Assembly (NCBI RefSeq): GCF_020177375.1
Contig: NZ_JAIWHV010000023.1
Location: 1-62,638, forward strand
Length of the DNA: 62,638 nt
Source: Saliphagus infecundisoli
GTDB taxonomy: Archaea; Halobacteriota; Halobacteria; Halobacteriales; Natrialbaceae
Direction of reading: 5' to 3'
Position 1 is the stretch's first letter; every line of letters starts with the position of its first letter. A program made the position numbers and the translations under genes. Positions 40,709-49,794 of this stretch are shown here, in pieces. The notes under the pieces were generated by a model. The model saw nothing but the letters and a program-made list of their open reading frames with translations, made no database searches and had not been told where the DNA came from.

Positions 40709-41247
40709 TCATACTGTGGGTTTCTGAACTCGTCTGTTACGAAGGTAGGCCGTGAGTACGGTTGTGAGCAGGCTGAGGAGAATGAGAGTGGTGACTCCGA
40801 GGTGCGTTGTGATGATTATCGGTTTGAGGTTCTCTGTGATAGTCAGTCCTCCGAGTAAGACCTGAACTGGAAGCAAGACGAGTGCCGTTGTTGCGGACCA
40901 TTTGACTAGTGTATCGTCTGGATAGACGATCCACAATCCAACTGCTGTCCCCGCGATGAAGAGGCCAGCAGTCATCGCAAGTCCCCGGTGCGCCCATTCG
41001 GCGAATATCTGGAGGGCAGAATATGGAGAATTTGCGATGATGTCGGGTTGGAGGAAAAGCACCCAGGTGCCATAGCAGGTCGGCCAGTCGGGGCAGAAAA
41101 GTCCGCACCGATTGCACTCGTATAGGCGCCGAGAAGCATCACGATATACACCAGAACCAGCGTCAGGCTGGCGATGTGCTCGTACTCCACTGGAGTTTCT
41201 GAAATCGTCCTTTGCAGGTAGTTCGAGTTCGTTGACTTTTGAGCCAT
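40709..41247 (-). pseudogene. ctaA: Half-size heme A synthase with frameshift
   Basis: From the ATG at 41247 (MAQKSTNSNYLQRTISETPV) the first frame reads one helix to YTSAIGAD. The next frame then reads FCPDWPTCYG and three more helices (EWAHRGLAMTAGLFIAGTAV, then THLGVTTLILLSLLTTVLTA). The join is at the AAAA run 41097-41100; 539 bases is one short of a multiple of three. The restored 179-residue, four-helix protein with CxxxxxC is like archaeal half-size CtaA, which makes heme A for cytochrome oxidase. It is either inactivated or a homopolymer sequencing error. Confidence 0.7.
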
Positions 41248-41423
41248 ATATCGGTTGGTGGGGAGATCCCAAATTACAATGTGGCTTGTTGAAGCGATGG
41301 TGACAAAAGTATAGGTCGGATTCCCATCGAATGGGATTCCGCCATCTATTCATTGTGGAGTCATCCCACAGCATTGTTAAGAAGACCCACGATTTGCTGG
41401 GAGATTACCTACGTACGAAGTTT

Positions 41424-42386
41424 ATGAGACATCAAGGACAAACCCACGAACGGTCGTCAGATAGTCGCGAGCGGGACTCAGAGTCTGTTGAGGGTGAAAC
41501 GTGTCCCGAGTGTCAAGGCCAAATCACCCAGGATGGTGACCGGGGTGAAGCGGCTTGTGAGAGCTGTGGATTGATTTTCGAGGAGAGCCGGGTCGACCAC
41601 GGTCCTGAATGGCGCGCGTTCATGTCGGACGAACGTGATGAAAAGAGCCGCGTTGGTGCCCCGACAACGCAGCTGATACACGACAAGGGACTGAGTACGA
41701 CGATTGGCTGGCAGGACAGGGACGCCTACGGACAGGCGGTTTCCGGTCGCAAACGCGCTCAGTTGCAGCGCCTTCGAACGTGGGACGAGCGGTTCCGGAC
41801 GAAAGATGCCCACGAGCGGAATCTCAGGCAAGCGCTCGGTGAAATTAGCCGCATGGCGTCTGCTCTCGGGCTTCCGGAATCGATTCAGGAAACCGCCGGT
41901 GTTCTGTACAGGCGTGCTGTAGAAGAGAATCTACTGCCTGGTCGCTCGATTGAGGGAATGTCGACGGCTTCGTTGTATGCGGCTGCCCGACAGCACGGAA
42001 TGCCACGGCCGTTGACGGAATTTGCCGACGTGAGCCGTGTCGAAAAAACCCGGATCCAACGAGCATACCGATATCTTTCCCGTGAACTTGGGTTGGAAAT
42101 CGAGCCGGAAAATCCGACTCAATATCTTCCACAATTCGCGTCATCGCTTGACGTGAGCGACGAAGCAGAACGGCGCTCTCGGGAACTTCTTGAGGTGGCA
42201 ACAGATAATGCCGTCCACAGTGGGAAGAGTCCAGCAGGATTGGCGGCCGCCGCTCTATATGCTGCGACCTGTCTCACGAACGAGCAGATCACACAGGAGA
42301 CGATAAGTGAGGTCGCCCACGTCAGTCAAGTAACGATCCGAAACCGATATCAGGAGCTTCTCGAGGTGTACGCGGAGCATGACTGA
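41424..42386 (+). CDS. tfb: Transcription initiation factor TFB
   Basis: A 320-residue TFIIB homologue. The zinc ribbon is CPECQGQITQDGDRGEAACE plus SC (about 26-48), a B-finger stretch follows (EWRAFMSDERDEKSRVGAP), and two cyclin repeats span about 110-310 (IEGMSTASLYAAARQHGMPR; SPAGLAAAALYAATCLTNEQ). It recruits RNA polymerase to TATA/BRE promoters. Haloarchaea have many TFBs; an island-borne one may serve the accessory genes. Start at 41424; the frame from 41331 adds an atypical leader. Confidence 0.93.
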   Translation: MRHQGQTHERSSDSRERDSESVEGETCPECQGQITQDGDRGEAACESCGLIFEESRVDHGPEWRAFMSDERDEKSRVGAPTTQLIHDKGLSTTIGWQDRDAYGQAVSGRKRAQLQRLRTWDERFRTKDAHERNLRQALGEISRMASALGLPESIQETAGVLYRRAVEENLLPGRSIEGMSTASLYAAARQHGMPRPLTEFADVSRVEKTRIQRAYRYLSRELGLEIEPENPTQYLPQFASSLDVSDEAERRSRELLEVATDNAVHSGKSPAGLAAAALYAATCLTNEQITQETISEVAHVSQVTIRNRYQELLEVYAEHD

Positions 42387-42445
42387 CCGAGCGGCCTGTT
42401 CGGACGACGTACAGTTACTGATGCGCCCATGATCCGATTTCTACT

Positions 42446-42673
42446 ATGAGCGAGTTCTCACTCCAGACCGAAATCGAAGTATTGGAAACGCTTGCTGATC
42501 GGTCACCTTGTCATGTGATGGAGGTCGCTAAAGCCGTCGATAGACATCCGATTACTGTCGACCAGACATGTGCCCGCCTCTATAATGACGAGTGTATCTG
42601 TTCACTCGGCCGAGGCCTCTACGAAATCACTAAAGAGGGAGAACAACGACTCGAAACTGAGCACCGGTCATAA
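42446..42673 (+). CDS. 75-residue winged-helix repressor-like protein
   Basis: Compact wHTH: TEIEVLETLADRSPCHVMEV, then HPITVDQTCARLYNDE and YEITKEGEQRLE. It resembles small PhiH1-repressor-like haloarchaeal regulators. It stands alone between tfb and the next regulator pair. Confidence 0.75.
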   Translation: MSEFSLQTEIEVLETLADRSPCHVMEVAKAVDRHPITVDQTCARLYNDECICSLGRGLYEITKEGEQRLETEHRS

Positions 42674-42836
42674 TACCCCGCTACAAGTGTCACCATGTCG
42701 ATCCTCATCTCGCGATTCTTCCGACAACTCTTCCATTATGAGCTGGGGGTTGCAATCTGTCTTGGATTCGTACCGTCGGGAGAATTCCCGAACGACAATC
42801 GGACATCATATCCCGACGAACACGTATAATCGAATA

Positions 42837-43214
42837 ATGGGAGACAGTTCAGTGTCGTCCGAGGACTCACCGACGTTACAGGATGTCCTCGATGCGCTGG
42901 ATGATCCTGAGTGCCGGGCCATTCTCCGCGAAACCGTTGAACCCATGACTGCAAACGAACTTATCGGTGCCTGTGACATCCCCAAGTCGACGTTGTATCG
43001 CAAATTAGAACTGCTCAGTTCCGGTTCTCTCGTGCGAGAGCAGGATACGATCAGCCCAGGTGGCGGACGAGTCACCCACTACGAACGGTCGTTCAATGAC
43101 GTGACGATCTCCATGGACGACACAGGCGAGTTTTCGGTGAGTGTCGAACGTTCACCGCAGTCTACCGACGAACGGCTTGCAGACATCTGGTCGATGATGG
43201 GGGACGAGGTATGA
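42837..43214 (+). CDS. Winged-helix regulator paired with membrane protein
   Basis: A 125-residue protein starting at 42837. The HTH core is DDPECRAILRETVEPMTANE, then IPKSTLYRKLELLSSGSLV; the C-terminal half is a beta-rich dimer part. It overlaps the next gene by 4 bases (ATGA). HTH plus DUF7521-type membrane protein is a recurrent haloarchaeal pair. Confidence 0.8.
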   Translation: MGDSSVSSEDSPTLQDVLDALDDPECRAILRETVEPMTANELIGACDIPKSTLYRKLELLSSGSLVREQDTISPGGGRVTHYERSFNDVTISMDDTGEFSVSVERSPQSTDERLADIWSMMGDEV

Positions 43215-43489
43215 ACGAAGTAATAACCGCGATTGCGGTGGTTAAGTTCGTAATCCTACTTCTCGGAGGTGGGATCACCTACATCGCGTTCAAAGCCTAT
43301 CAGCGGACTGGTGAGGATTCGCTCCGTGTTCTGGGTATCGGATTCGGTGTCATCACGCTCGGCGCTCTACTGACAGGCGTGGCCAACCAGTTCTTTTCCG
43401 TCTCACTAGCACGCGGTGTGCTCATTAACAGTGTGTTCGTCGCGCTTGGCCTTGCAATCATTATGTACTCTCTACATATTCAGAGATGA
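43211..43489 (+). CDS. 92-residue membrane protein (DUF7521-like)
   Basis: Three transmembrane segments: VVKFVILLLGGGITYIAFKA, LGIGFGVITLGALLTGVANQ, and one ending in LGLAIIMYSLHI. It is translationally coupled to the HTH gene upstream, so it may sense a membrane signal for that regulator. Confidence 0.75.
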   Translation: MNEVITAIAVVKFVILLLGGGITYIAFKAYQRTGEDSLRVLGIGFGVITLGALLTGVANQFFSVSLARGVLINSVFVALGLAIIMYSLHIQR

Positions 43490-43500
43490 TTTGGGTTTCG

Positions 43501-43914
43501 TCAGTCCATATTTACTGTCTGAAGCCACTGAAGTGCGGTTGACTGCTCTTCTGTCTCGAAATAGCGCATTTGGTCGGGTGCGACCGGCCAGATGGGCCGG
43601 ATTATTTTCCACCAATCAAAGAGCAATTTCGCCCAGACCGAATCGCCGACTGCGGCGTAGCGGCTGATCGTGAACTGTGACCCGTAGCGTAGGTCGGGAA
43701 TGATACCGTACAGGTGGGACAGAAACGTCGAACACGTCCAGTCCGGGACCACTTCTAGAACATGGACAGCACCATATTCGTTTGTTTTCTGGACGAGCAG
43801 TGAGTACAGTTCATCGTATCCCTGTCGGGTCCCCCGGCCGACTCGAATCGCGACGAGGTCTCCTTCGGTTTCATCGAGAATCTCAAACATCTGAGAGCTT
43901 GTGGTGGGAGCCAT
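43501..43914 (-). CDS. SpoIIAA-like (STAS) protein
   Basis: A 137-residue protein with MFEILDETEGDLVAIRVGRG near the start and VWAKLLFDWWKIIRPIWPVA later, the SpoIIAA-like/DUF3478 pattern of a STAS fold with surface-helix tryptophans. It follows the CDF exporter by 2 bases on the same strand. A role in lipid or ligand binding is possible; function not established. Confidence 0.75.
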   Translation of the reverse strand: MAPTTSSQMFEILDETEGDLVAIRVGRGTRQGYDELYSLLVQKTNEYGAVHVLEVVPDWTCSTFLSHLYGIIPDLRYGSQFTISRYAAVGDSVWAKLLFDWWKIIRPIWPVAPDQMRYFETEEQSTALQWLQTVNMD

Positions 43915-43916
43915 GC

Positions 43917-44852
43917 TTAGTGGTCGTGACTCGTACGATCGTCGGTCCCCATATCGATCTCCGTGTCACCCACGAGCTCGACGGTCGCGTGATCGATTCC
44001 ACGGTCCGAAAGAAGCTGGTGGACTCGAGAGCGGATCGTCTGTTGTTGGTCTAGGGATGTTGGCTCATATTGAAGCCGCACCGTCGCTACCGTCAGCTGA
44101 CTACATACTTGCCAGACGTGCAGGTCGTCGACGTACTCGACACCATCGATAGTCGTCAGTTCATCTCGAAGTCCATCCGGTGAGAAAGGGCTTCGCTCCA
44201 GGAGAATCGACGTGCTCCCGTGGAGCACCTTCCCTGCCGAAACGAGTATTAAGACACCAATGAGGACGGCAGCTACCGGGTCGGCGATGGGTAAATCGAA
44301 CATGACGACGGCTAGTGTCGATATGATCACTGCGACTGACCCACCAGCATCGCCAAGGAGATGGTAGAATGCCCCACGCTCGTTAAGGCTCATTTCTCCT
44401 CCCTGGACGATATAGACGGACCCCAAATTGACAAGCAAGCCGCCGACAGCGATGATCAACGTCATTGTGGGGTCAATCGCGACTGGATCCAAGAATCGTT
44501 GATAGGACTCCCACAGAATATATCCGACCATCGGAACGAGCAGTATCCCGTTGAGAAACGCAGCAATTGGCTCCAATCGATGGAGACCGTACGACCACTC
44601 ATCACCGCCTTCGAACCGTTCTGCAGTATAGCTCGCTCCGAATGCCATCGCGTACGCGAGCATGTCGAACAGCATGTGGAGCGCATCACTGATGAGGGCG
44701 ACCGAACCGAAGAGGATTCCACCAGCCAGTTCGACAAGAAACCCAAGAAAATTGATAACTGCGACGAGTGCAAGCCGACGCGTACTGCCGCCTGGTTCAG
44801 ATGGTGCTTCGTGTTCTGCCGTATCCTCCTGCGGATGCTCGTGCAGAGTCAT
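43917..44852 (-). CDS. CDF-family divalent cation exporter
   Basis: A 311-residue protein with six helices. Metal-site motifs are SDALHMLFDMLAYAMAF in helix 2 and HLLGDAGGSVAVI in helix 5 (HxxxD type, Zn/Cd selective), plus a C-terminal cytoplasmic domain (VEYVDDLHVWQVCSQLTVAT). His-rich ends (MTLHEHPQED; TSHDH) fit zinc. It exports Zn, Cd or Co in exchange for protons and lies beside the Zn/Cd ATPase at 45302. Confidence 0.9.
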   Translation of the reverse strand: MTLHEHPQEDTAEHEAPSEPGGSTRRLALVAVINFLGFLVELAGGILFGSVALISDALHMLFDMLAYAMAFGASYTAERFEGGDEWSYGLHRLEPIAAFLNGILLVPMVGYILWESYQRFLDPVAIDPTMTLIIAVGGLLVNLGSVYIVQGGEMSLNERGAFYHLLGDAGGSVAVIISTLAVVMFDLPIADPVAAVLIGVLILVSAGKVLHGSTSILLERSPFSPDGLRDELTTIDGVEYVDDLHVWQVCSQLTVATVRLQYEPTSLDQQQTIRSRVHQLLSDRGIDHATVELVGDTEIDMGTDDRTSHDH

Positions 44853-44856
44853 AAGT

Positions 44857-45300
44857 TCACATTAAAGTTAGTGCTATTTCGAATCCGAGATCTCTGGATT
44901 TTCTTGGGTAGATACCTAGGACGTATCTCCTTTCGTTGACGTCGAATCCTGTGCCGGAGATTCGACAGTGCCGAGGCTTCAGACTCGCATTGTGGCCGTC
45001 AATTGCAGTTTCGGGCTGATCTGATTCTTCGGTGAGGGACGTGTCCTGAGCGGAGGTTCCGACGAGATCCAACGGACGAATCCAGATGAACCAAACAACG
45101 GATATAGTCGTGCCGTAGCCGACGATCCACACGAGATCAACTACGGCAGAGAGGTTCGCCTCTTCGAGAGCATATACCAGAAAGCCTGAATTGATGAGTC
45201 CAACGAGAACAAACAACTGTCGCGACGAGAGACCGAACGGATATCCTCGCTGGTTGGCCTCGGTATGGGTACTGACGATTTTCTTGGTCTCTGTCCCCAT
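44857..45300 (-). CDS. 147-residue two- or three-helix membrane protein
   Basis: Helices at about 28-45 (RQLFVLVGLINSGFLVYALE) and 52-73 (VDLVWIVGYGTTISVVWFIW), then a polar tail with acidic and later basic stretches; the last 40 residues have atypical composition and might reflect a frameshift. It sits between the CDF and the Zn/Cd ATPase genes on the same strand. Confidence 0.6.
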   Translation of the reverse strand: MGTETKKIVSTHTEANQRGYPFGLSSRQLFVLVGLINSGFLVYALEEANLSAVVDLVWIVGYGTTISVVWFIWIRPLDLVGTSAQDTSLTEESDQPETAIDGHNASLKPRHCRISGTGFDVNERRYVLGIYPRKSRDLGFEIALTLM

Positions 45301-45301
45301 A

Positions 45302-47986
45302 TTATCCCTCTAGAGCGTTGGTTTCGGTGTCTGTCTCCGGCGTAATTCGAGAGAGTCGCATCGCATTCCCAGTGACGGCTGTCGTCATTCCGGCGTCGCC
45401 AGCGAGGACGGCGAGCCAGATGGGGACGTATCCGAACGGGACTGCGACTGCCAGACCGGCTTTGACAGCGAGACTCGACCAGATGTTCTGCCGGATGACG
45501 CCGTTCGCATCGTTTGCGAGTTCGTAGAGATACGGGAGCTTCGCAAGGTCATCGCCCATTAAGGCGATGTCGGCGGTTTCCAATGCGGTGTCGGTTCCGG
45601 CAGCTCCCATCGCCACGCCGACTGTGGCGGTGGCGAGTGCCGGTGCGTCATTGATGCCGTCACCGGTCATCGCAACGCCGTCGTACTCGTCGACGAGGTC
45701 CTCTATCGCGGTCACCTTCTCCTCGGGGAGCAATTCGGCCTGGTACTCGTCGACGCCGACCTGTTCGGCGATCGCGCGGGCAGTCCGCTCGTTGTCGCCC
45801 GTCAGCATCACCGTTCGGGAGACGCCGAGTTGATTGAGCCGTGTTACTGTTCGCTTCGCTTCCGGACGGATCTCGTCGGCGACCGCGATGACGCCTTCGA
45901 GCTCGTCTTCGGTTCCAACGAGGACAACGGTCTTCCCTTCTGCTTGGAGTTCGGGAACCGTCTCTTCGAGGAGGTCGAGACAGTTGTTCCGGTCGCAAAT
46001 CTGGCGGGCTGTCTGTGTCACAACACCCCTGTCCGTCGTTGCGTGAACGTGCGAGAGGTCGAAATCCAACTCCTCGAACAGCCCTGGCTTGCCAGCGAAA
46101 TGGGGAGTTCCGTCAAGGTCGGCACGCACACCCTTCCCAGTGATGCTCTCGAAATCGTCGATCTCGCGTTCGGCGACCCCCACGCTGCCGGCTTCAGCGA
46201 CGATTGCCTCGCCGATGGGATGTTCACTCCGCTGTTCGAGCCCATGTGCACACCGGAGGACGTCTTCCTCTGACTTCCCGTTCAATGGAACGACGTCAGT
46301 GACGGTGAGTTCACCTTTCGTGAGCGTTCCCGTTTTGTCGAACGCGACGACGTCGACGGCGCCCATCGCTTCGAGGTAGTTGCCGCCCTTGATTAGGACC
46401 CCATTCTTCGCGGCACTCGTGATCCCCGACACCACGGAAACGGGTGTTGAGATGACGAATGCACACGGACAGGCTAGTACCAGTAACGTCAGCCCGTAGA
46501 CGACGGCCGTAGGCCAGGCCGTCCCGAGGACGTATGGGCTTGCCACCATCGTCAGGATAGCGAAGGCGACGACGACTGGTGTGTAGTATGTCGAGAAGCG
46601 TTCGACGAACTGCTCACGCTCGGTCTTGTTCGACTGGGCGTCTTCAACCATCTCCACGATACGCGAGAGCGTGTTATCGCCAGCTTCGGAGGTGACCTCC
46701 GCCTCGAGATATCCCTCTTCGTTGATCGTGCCGGCGTACACCTCGTCACCTGTCGTCTTGTCGACGGGCACGCTTTCGCCCGTGATGGGCGCCTGATTGA
46801 CGGCGCTTTCACCGTCGACGACGGCCCCGTCCATCGGGATTTTCTCCCCCGGCTTTACGACGACAATGTCTCCGACAGCAACCTCATTGACGGGAACCGT
46901 CTTCGTGCTATCGTCCCGCTTGACGGTCGCCTCATCCGGTGAAAGGTCCATTAGCTCTCGGAGCGAGTTCCGGGCGCGATCCATCGAGTACCGCTCCAGC
47001 AGTTCGGCGACGCTGAACAGGAACGCGAGGGTGGCGGCCTCGAAGTAGAGCGCCTCACCGAAGGCGAGGCTCGCAACGAGCGCCCCGAGGATAGCCACCG
47101 ACATCAAGAAGTCGATATCGAGGTTCAGATTCCGTGCCGAGTAGTAGCCGTTGCGAAGAATCTCTTGACCACCGGAGGCGACGGCAACGAGGAACAGTGC
47201 ATCGGCAACAAACAGATCCGTGCCGAGAAGACTTGCAAGCTGTATATTCTGCCCAGTCAGGAAGAACTCGAAGAGCAAGCCGAGGGCGACGAATCCACCG
47301 CTAATCCATGTCTTGAGCGCTCGCGGACTCGTCCAGATACTCTCGCGCTCCTCAGTCGCTTCCTGACGTACTGATTCGTCGCTCGAAGTGTCTGTAACCT
47401 CGTACCCGCCACTCTCGATAGCACCGATGATATCGGCTTCTCCAGCCCTCGAAGAATCGTACGTGACGGCGACGGTTCCGGTCGTTGGCTGGGTTTCGTA
47501 TGTTGTGACACCACCGACCCTGTCGAGAGCATTTTCGATTTTGCCCGCGCACGAAGGGCAATCCATTTCTGGGACCGTGAATTCCGAGGTTACCTCGCCA
47601 GTGTCCTCCACGGTGTACCCGACCTTTTCAACCCGATCAGCTATCGCGGTGGCGCTTGTTTGCTCGCCGTCATAAGAGACTGTCAACGTTCCCGTCGTTA
47701 CTTGTGGGTCGACACTACGGATTCCGCCCAGTTTTTCGACACTGTTTTCGACCTTTCCTGCACAGGATGGGCAGTCCATTTCCGGGACCGAAAACTGTGC
47801 AACGTCCCCTTGATCTAATGGTGGGGAAGCGCCATCGACACTCCGTCTTGCGTGCTGTGTGTGTTCATGATCAACATGGTCGTGGTCATGCGTGTGCCTT
47901 TGCTCGTGAGATCCCTCTTCGTGCTCGTGGGCATGATCCGGTGATTCACCACTTCTGTCGTGGGAATCGTCGTCAGGTGAGGTCAT
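45302..47986 (-). CDS. zntA: Zn/Cd/Pb P1B ATPase (ZntA/CadA type)
   Basis: An 894-residue exporter with a His/Asp-rich N-terminus (1-48), two HMA domains (MDCPSCAGKVE near 70 and MDCPSCAGKIE near 141), eight helices with LACPCAFVISTP (CPC 506-508), DKTGT at 550-554, SEHP, and GDGINDAPALATATVGVAMG. The CPCAFVIS context and acidic first-HMA residue (MDCPSC) are typical of Zn/Cd/Pb pumps. Neighbours are a CDF exporter and a ZIP transporter, a coherent zinc-class metal block. Confidence 0.93.
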   Translation of the reverse strand: MTSPDDDSHDRSGESPDHAHEHEEGSHEQRHTHDHDHVDHEHTQHARRSVDGASPPLDQGDVAQFSVPEMDCPSCAGKVENSVEKLGGIRSVDPQVTTGTLTVSYDGEQTSATAIADRVEKVGYTVEDTGEVTSEFTVPEMDCPSCAGKIENALDRVGGVTTYETQPTTGTVAVTYDSSRAGEADIIGAIESGGYEVTDTSSDESVRQEATEERESIWTSPRALKTWISGGFVALGLLFEFFLTGQNIQLASLLGTDLFVADALFLVAVASGGQEILRNGYYSARNLNLDIDFLMSVAILGALVASLAFGEALYFEAATLAFLFSVAELLERYSMDRARNSLRELMDLSPDEATVKRDDSTKTVPVNEVAVGDIVVVKPGEKIPMDGAVVDGESAVNQAPITGESVPVDKTTGDEVYAGTINEEGYLEAEVTSEAGDNTLSRIVEMVEDAQSNKTEREQFVERFSTYYTPVVVAFAILTMVASPYVLGTAWPTAVVYGLTLLVLACPCAFVISTPVSVVSGITSAAKNGVLIKGGNYLEAMGAVDVVAFDKTGTLTKGELTVTDVVPLNGKSEEDVLRCAHGLEQRSEHPIGEAIVAEAGSVGVAEREIDDFESITGKGVRADLDGTPHFAGKPGLFEELDFDLSHVHATTDRGVVTQTARQICDRNNCLDLLEETVPELQAEGKTVVLVGTEDELEGVIAVADEIRPEAKRTVTRLNQLGVSRTVMLTGDNERTARAIAEQVGVDEYQAELLPEEKVTAIEDLVDEYDGVAMTGDGINDAPALATATVGVAMGAAGTDTALETADIALMGDDLAKLPYLYELANDANGVIRQNIWSSLAVKAGLAVAVPFGYVPIWLAVLAGDAGMTTAVTGNAMRLSRITPETDTETNALEG

Positions 47987-48095
47987 TACTCGCCACTAGC
48001 CACTGCACGTTTATTAAATCGACTGCTATAAAACCCCCTTTAAACACCAATCCTTAACAAAATATTCGGTCTAAATTATTAATCCTGTCCTCGGC

Positions 48096-48518
48096 TCATT
48101 CCACTCGAACTGTCCCGACCATCCCGGAGACCTCATGTGGAATACAAAAGTATCCGTATGTTCCAGGGTGATCGAACGTGTGGTCGTAGTTCTCGCCCGG
48201 AGCGATGAGTCCCTCCTTGACCCGGCTCCTTGCAGCACGCTCTGACTCGAAGCCACCACTTGCGAAGTACGCGGCCTCGTCTGGAATCTCGTCTTCATAC
48301 GCTGTGACCGTGTGCTCAATGTTGCTTTCGTTCGTCCACGTTACTGTCTCCCCAGGTTCGATCGTCACGGTCTGTGGCTCGAACGTGTGGCTGTCGGGCA
48401 TCGTGGCGGTCTGGCTTGACGATGACTGTCCATTCAAACACCCGGCGGTGATGAGAGTCGCCAGGGTAACAGCGCTAAGTCGCAACACCGCCCGTCGATC
48501 GTAAAACTCGAGTGACAT
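48096..48518 (-). CDS. Halocyanin-like cupredoxin lipoprotein
   Basis: A 140-residue protein with signal and lipobox (DRRAVLRLSAVTLATLITAG, C at about 27) and a plastocyanin fold with His in NIEHTVTAYEDE and the cluster YFCIPHEVSGM. It lies 24 bases downstream of the ZIP gene, so it is part of the MCO-ZIP-cupredoxin run, where it could exchange electrons with the multicopper oxidase. Confidence 0.85.
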   Translation of the reverse strand: MSLEFYDRRAVLRLSAVTLATLITAGCLNGQSSSSQTATMPDSHTFEPQTVTIEPGETVTWTNESNIEHTVTAYEDEIPDEAAYFASGGFESERAARSRVKEGLIAPGENYDHTFDHPGTYGYFCIPHEVSGMVGTVRVE

Positions 48519-48542
48519 TGTGACAAAATTGGGCGGGACCTA

Positions 48543-49793
48543 TTAGAGCGCCACGAAGAGGTCGGTCACGTACATAACGCTGAGACCGAGCAGGAATGCA
48601 AGCAGATTCGTAGCGCTGGCCACGCGACCGCCTGCATCCCGAACCATTCGTGCAATCTCCCAGTTGACCTGCAGGATTGCACCAACTCCAATTGCGAGGA
48701 AGAAGGCGCCGATCGTCGGCGAATATGCGAGACTACCGATCCAGCCACCGAGGATGACTGGTGCGCCGGCGATGACGCCGAGCGCGACGAAGTGCTTGAG
48801 CGACGGGCGTTTTCCGCGGGCGACCGGCGCAACAACAGCTGGGCCTTCCGTCACGTTGTGGAGCATAAATCCGATCACGAGGAATGCGCCGAGCGACACA
48901 CGCCCAAGTGCAAACGAACTCCCAATCGCCAGCCCCTCCGCAAGGTTGTGGAGGCCGATCCCTACCGCGACCAGATAGGCGATCCAGAGACCACTACTCG
49001 CCCGACTATCACCAGCGTCGACACGCCCCTCACGCCACGCGCTGATCGCCTGGACGAGTAATAGCGCGCCGAAGATCCCGAAAACGACCAAGAGATTGCC
49101 CTCGAACGCGCCTGGAACCCGCTCGGCGAGTTCGAACGCCTCGAACCCGGCGTCGAACGCCAAGAAGCCTAGTACACCGGCCGCAAATAAGAGAACGGCG
49201 TGCAGCCAGCGATCACTCATCGTCTTGATGTAGGGGAACCAGAGCATCCCTAGTGCGACCGGGATCACCCCGACGAACAGCCCGATGACGGCAAGCGTTC
49301 CGAGCAGACTGAGGCTAAATCCGGGTGACTGGCTCGGAGCGACGATCGTATTATGGAACGTCGCTCCGTCAGAGAGTACGAGAGCGACTTCAAGATCCCA
49401 CCCCGGATTCCAGTGATACGGGATTACGATCTGTGCGCTTTCCATCGGGGCGAGCGTTTGGTCACCACCGGCCCCTTCGACCTGGAAATCCCAGTATGCT
49501 TCGTCGACGAGAATCTGTGATATCGTCACGGATTCGGGCCCGTTATTCGTCACGTGCAGTACGACTGTTTCATCGCTCGGAAGCGTCGTGTGCGTGACCG
49601 TGACGTCGGGAAGTGGTTCACCGCTCTGAACACCGGCGAGCGGTGACGTGAACGCGAACACACCCAAGACGAGTACGAGCAATACGATCGGGAGTAACGC
49701 GCTGACCCACCGCGGAAGTCCGAGCGGTTGTGTGACCTCGTTCTCAGCTGGTACACCACTGTCAGTCGTCGAGTTTTGTGTCTTGTCCGCCAT
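48543..49793 (-). CDS. ZIP-family metal transporter with exported N-domain
   Basis: A 416-residue protein. One N-terminal helix (about 30-50), then a beta-rich extracytoplasmic domain (about 60-150: VTVTHTTLPSDETVVLHVTN), then ZIP helices with IGLHNLAEGLAIGSSFALG and FMLHNVTEGPAVVAPVA, the paired metal-binding helices. ZIP proteins bring Zn, Mn or Fe into the cytoplasm. The extra N-domain is unusual for ZIP. The gene starts 1 base after the multicopper oxidase stop, so the two are co-transcribed. Confidence 0.88.
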   Translation of the reverse strand: MADKTQNSTTDSGVPAENEVTQPLGLPRWVSALLPIVLLVLVLGVFAFTSPLAGVQSGEPLPDVTVTHTTLPSDETVVLHVTNNGPESVTISQILVDEAYWDFQVEGAGGDQTLAPMESAQIVIPYHWNPGWDLEVALVLSDGATFHNTIVAPSQSPGFSLSLLGTLAVIGLFVGVIPVALGMLWFPYIKTMSDRWLHAVLLFAAGVLGFLAFDAGFEAFELAERVPGAFEGNLLVVFGIFGALLLVQAISAWREGRVDAGDSRASSGLWIAYLVAVGIGLHNLAEGLAIGSSFALGRVSLGAFLVIGFMLHNVTEGPAVVAPVARGKRPSLKHFVALGVIAGAPVILGGWIGSLAYSPTIGAFFLAIGVGAILQVNWEIARMVRDAGGRVASATNLLAFLLGLSVMYVTDLFVAL

Positions 49794-49794
49794 G

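Noticed and set aside
44466-44475. GTGGGGTCAA resembling the cassette arm
   Set aside because: Only seven of ten bases match, it lies inside the CDF gene and no partner arm is near.
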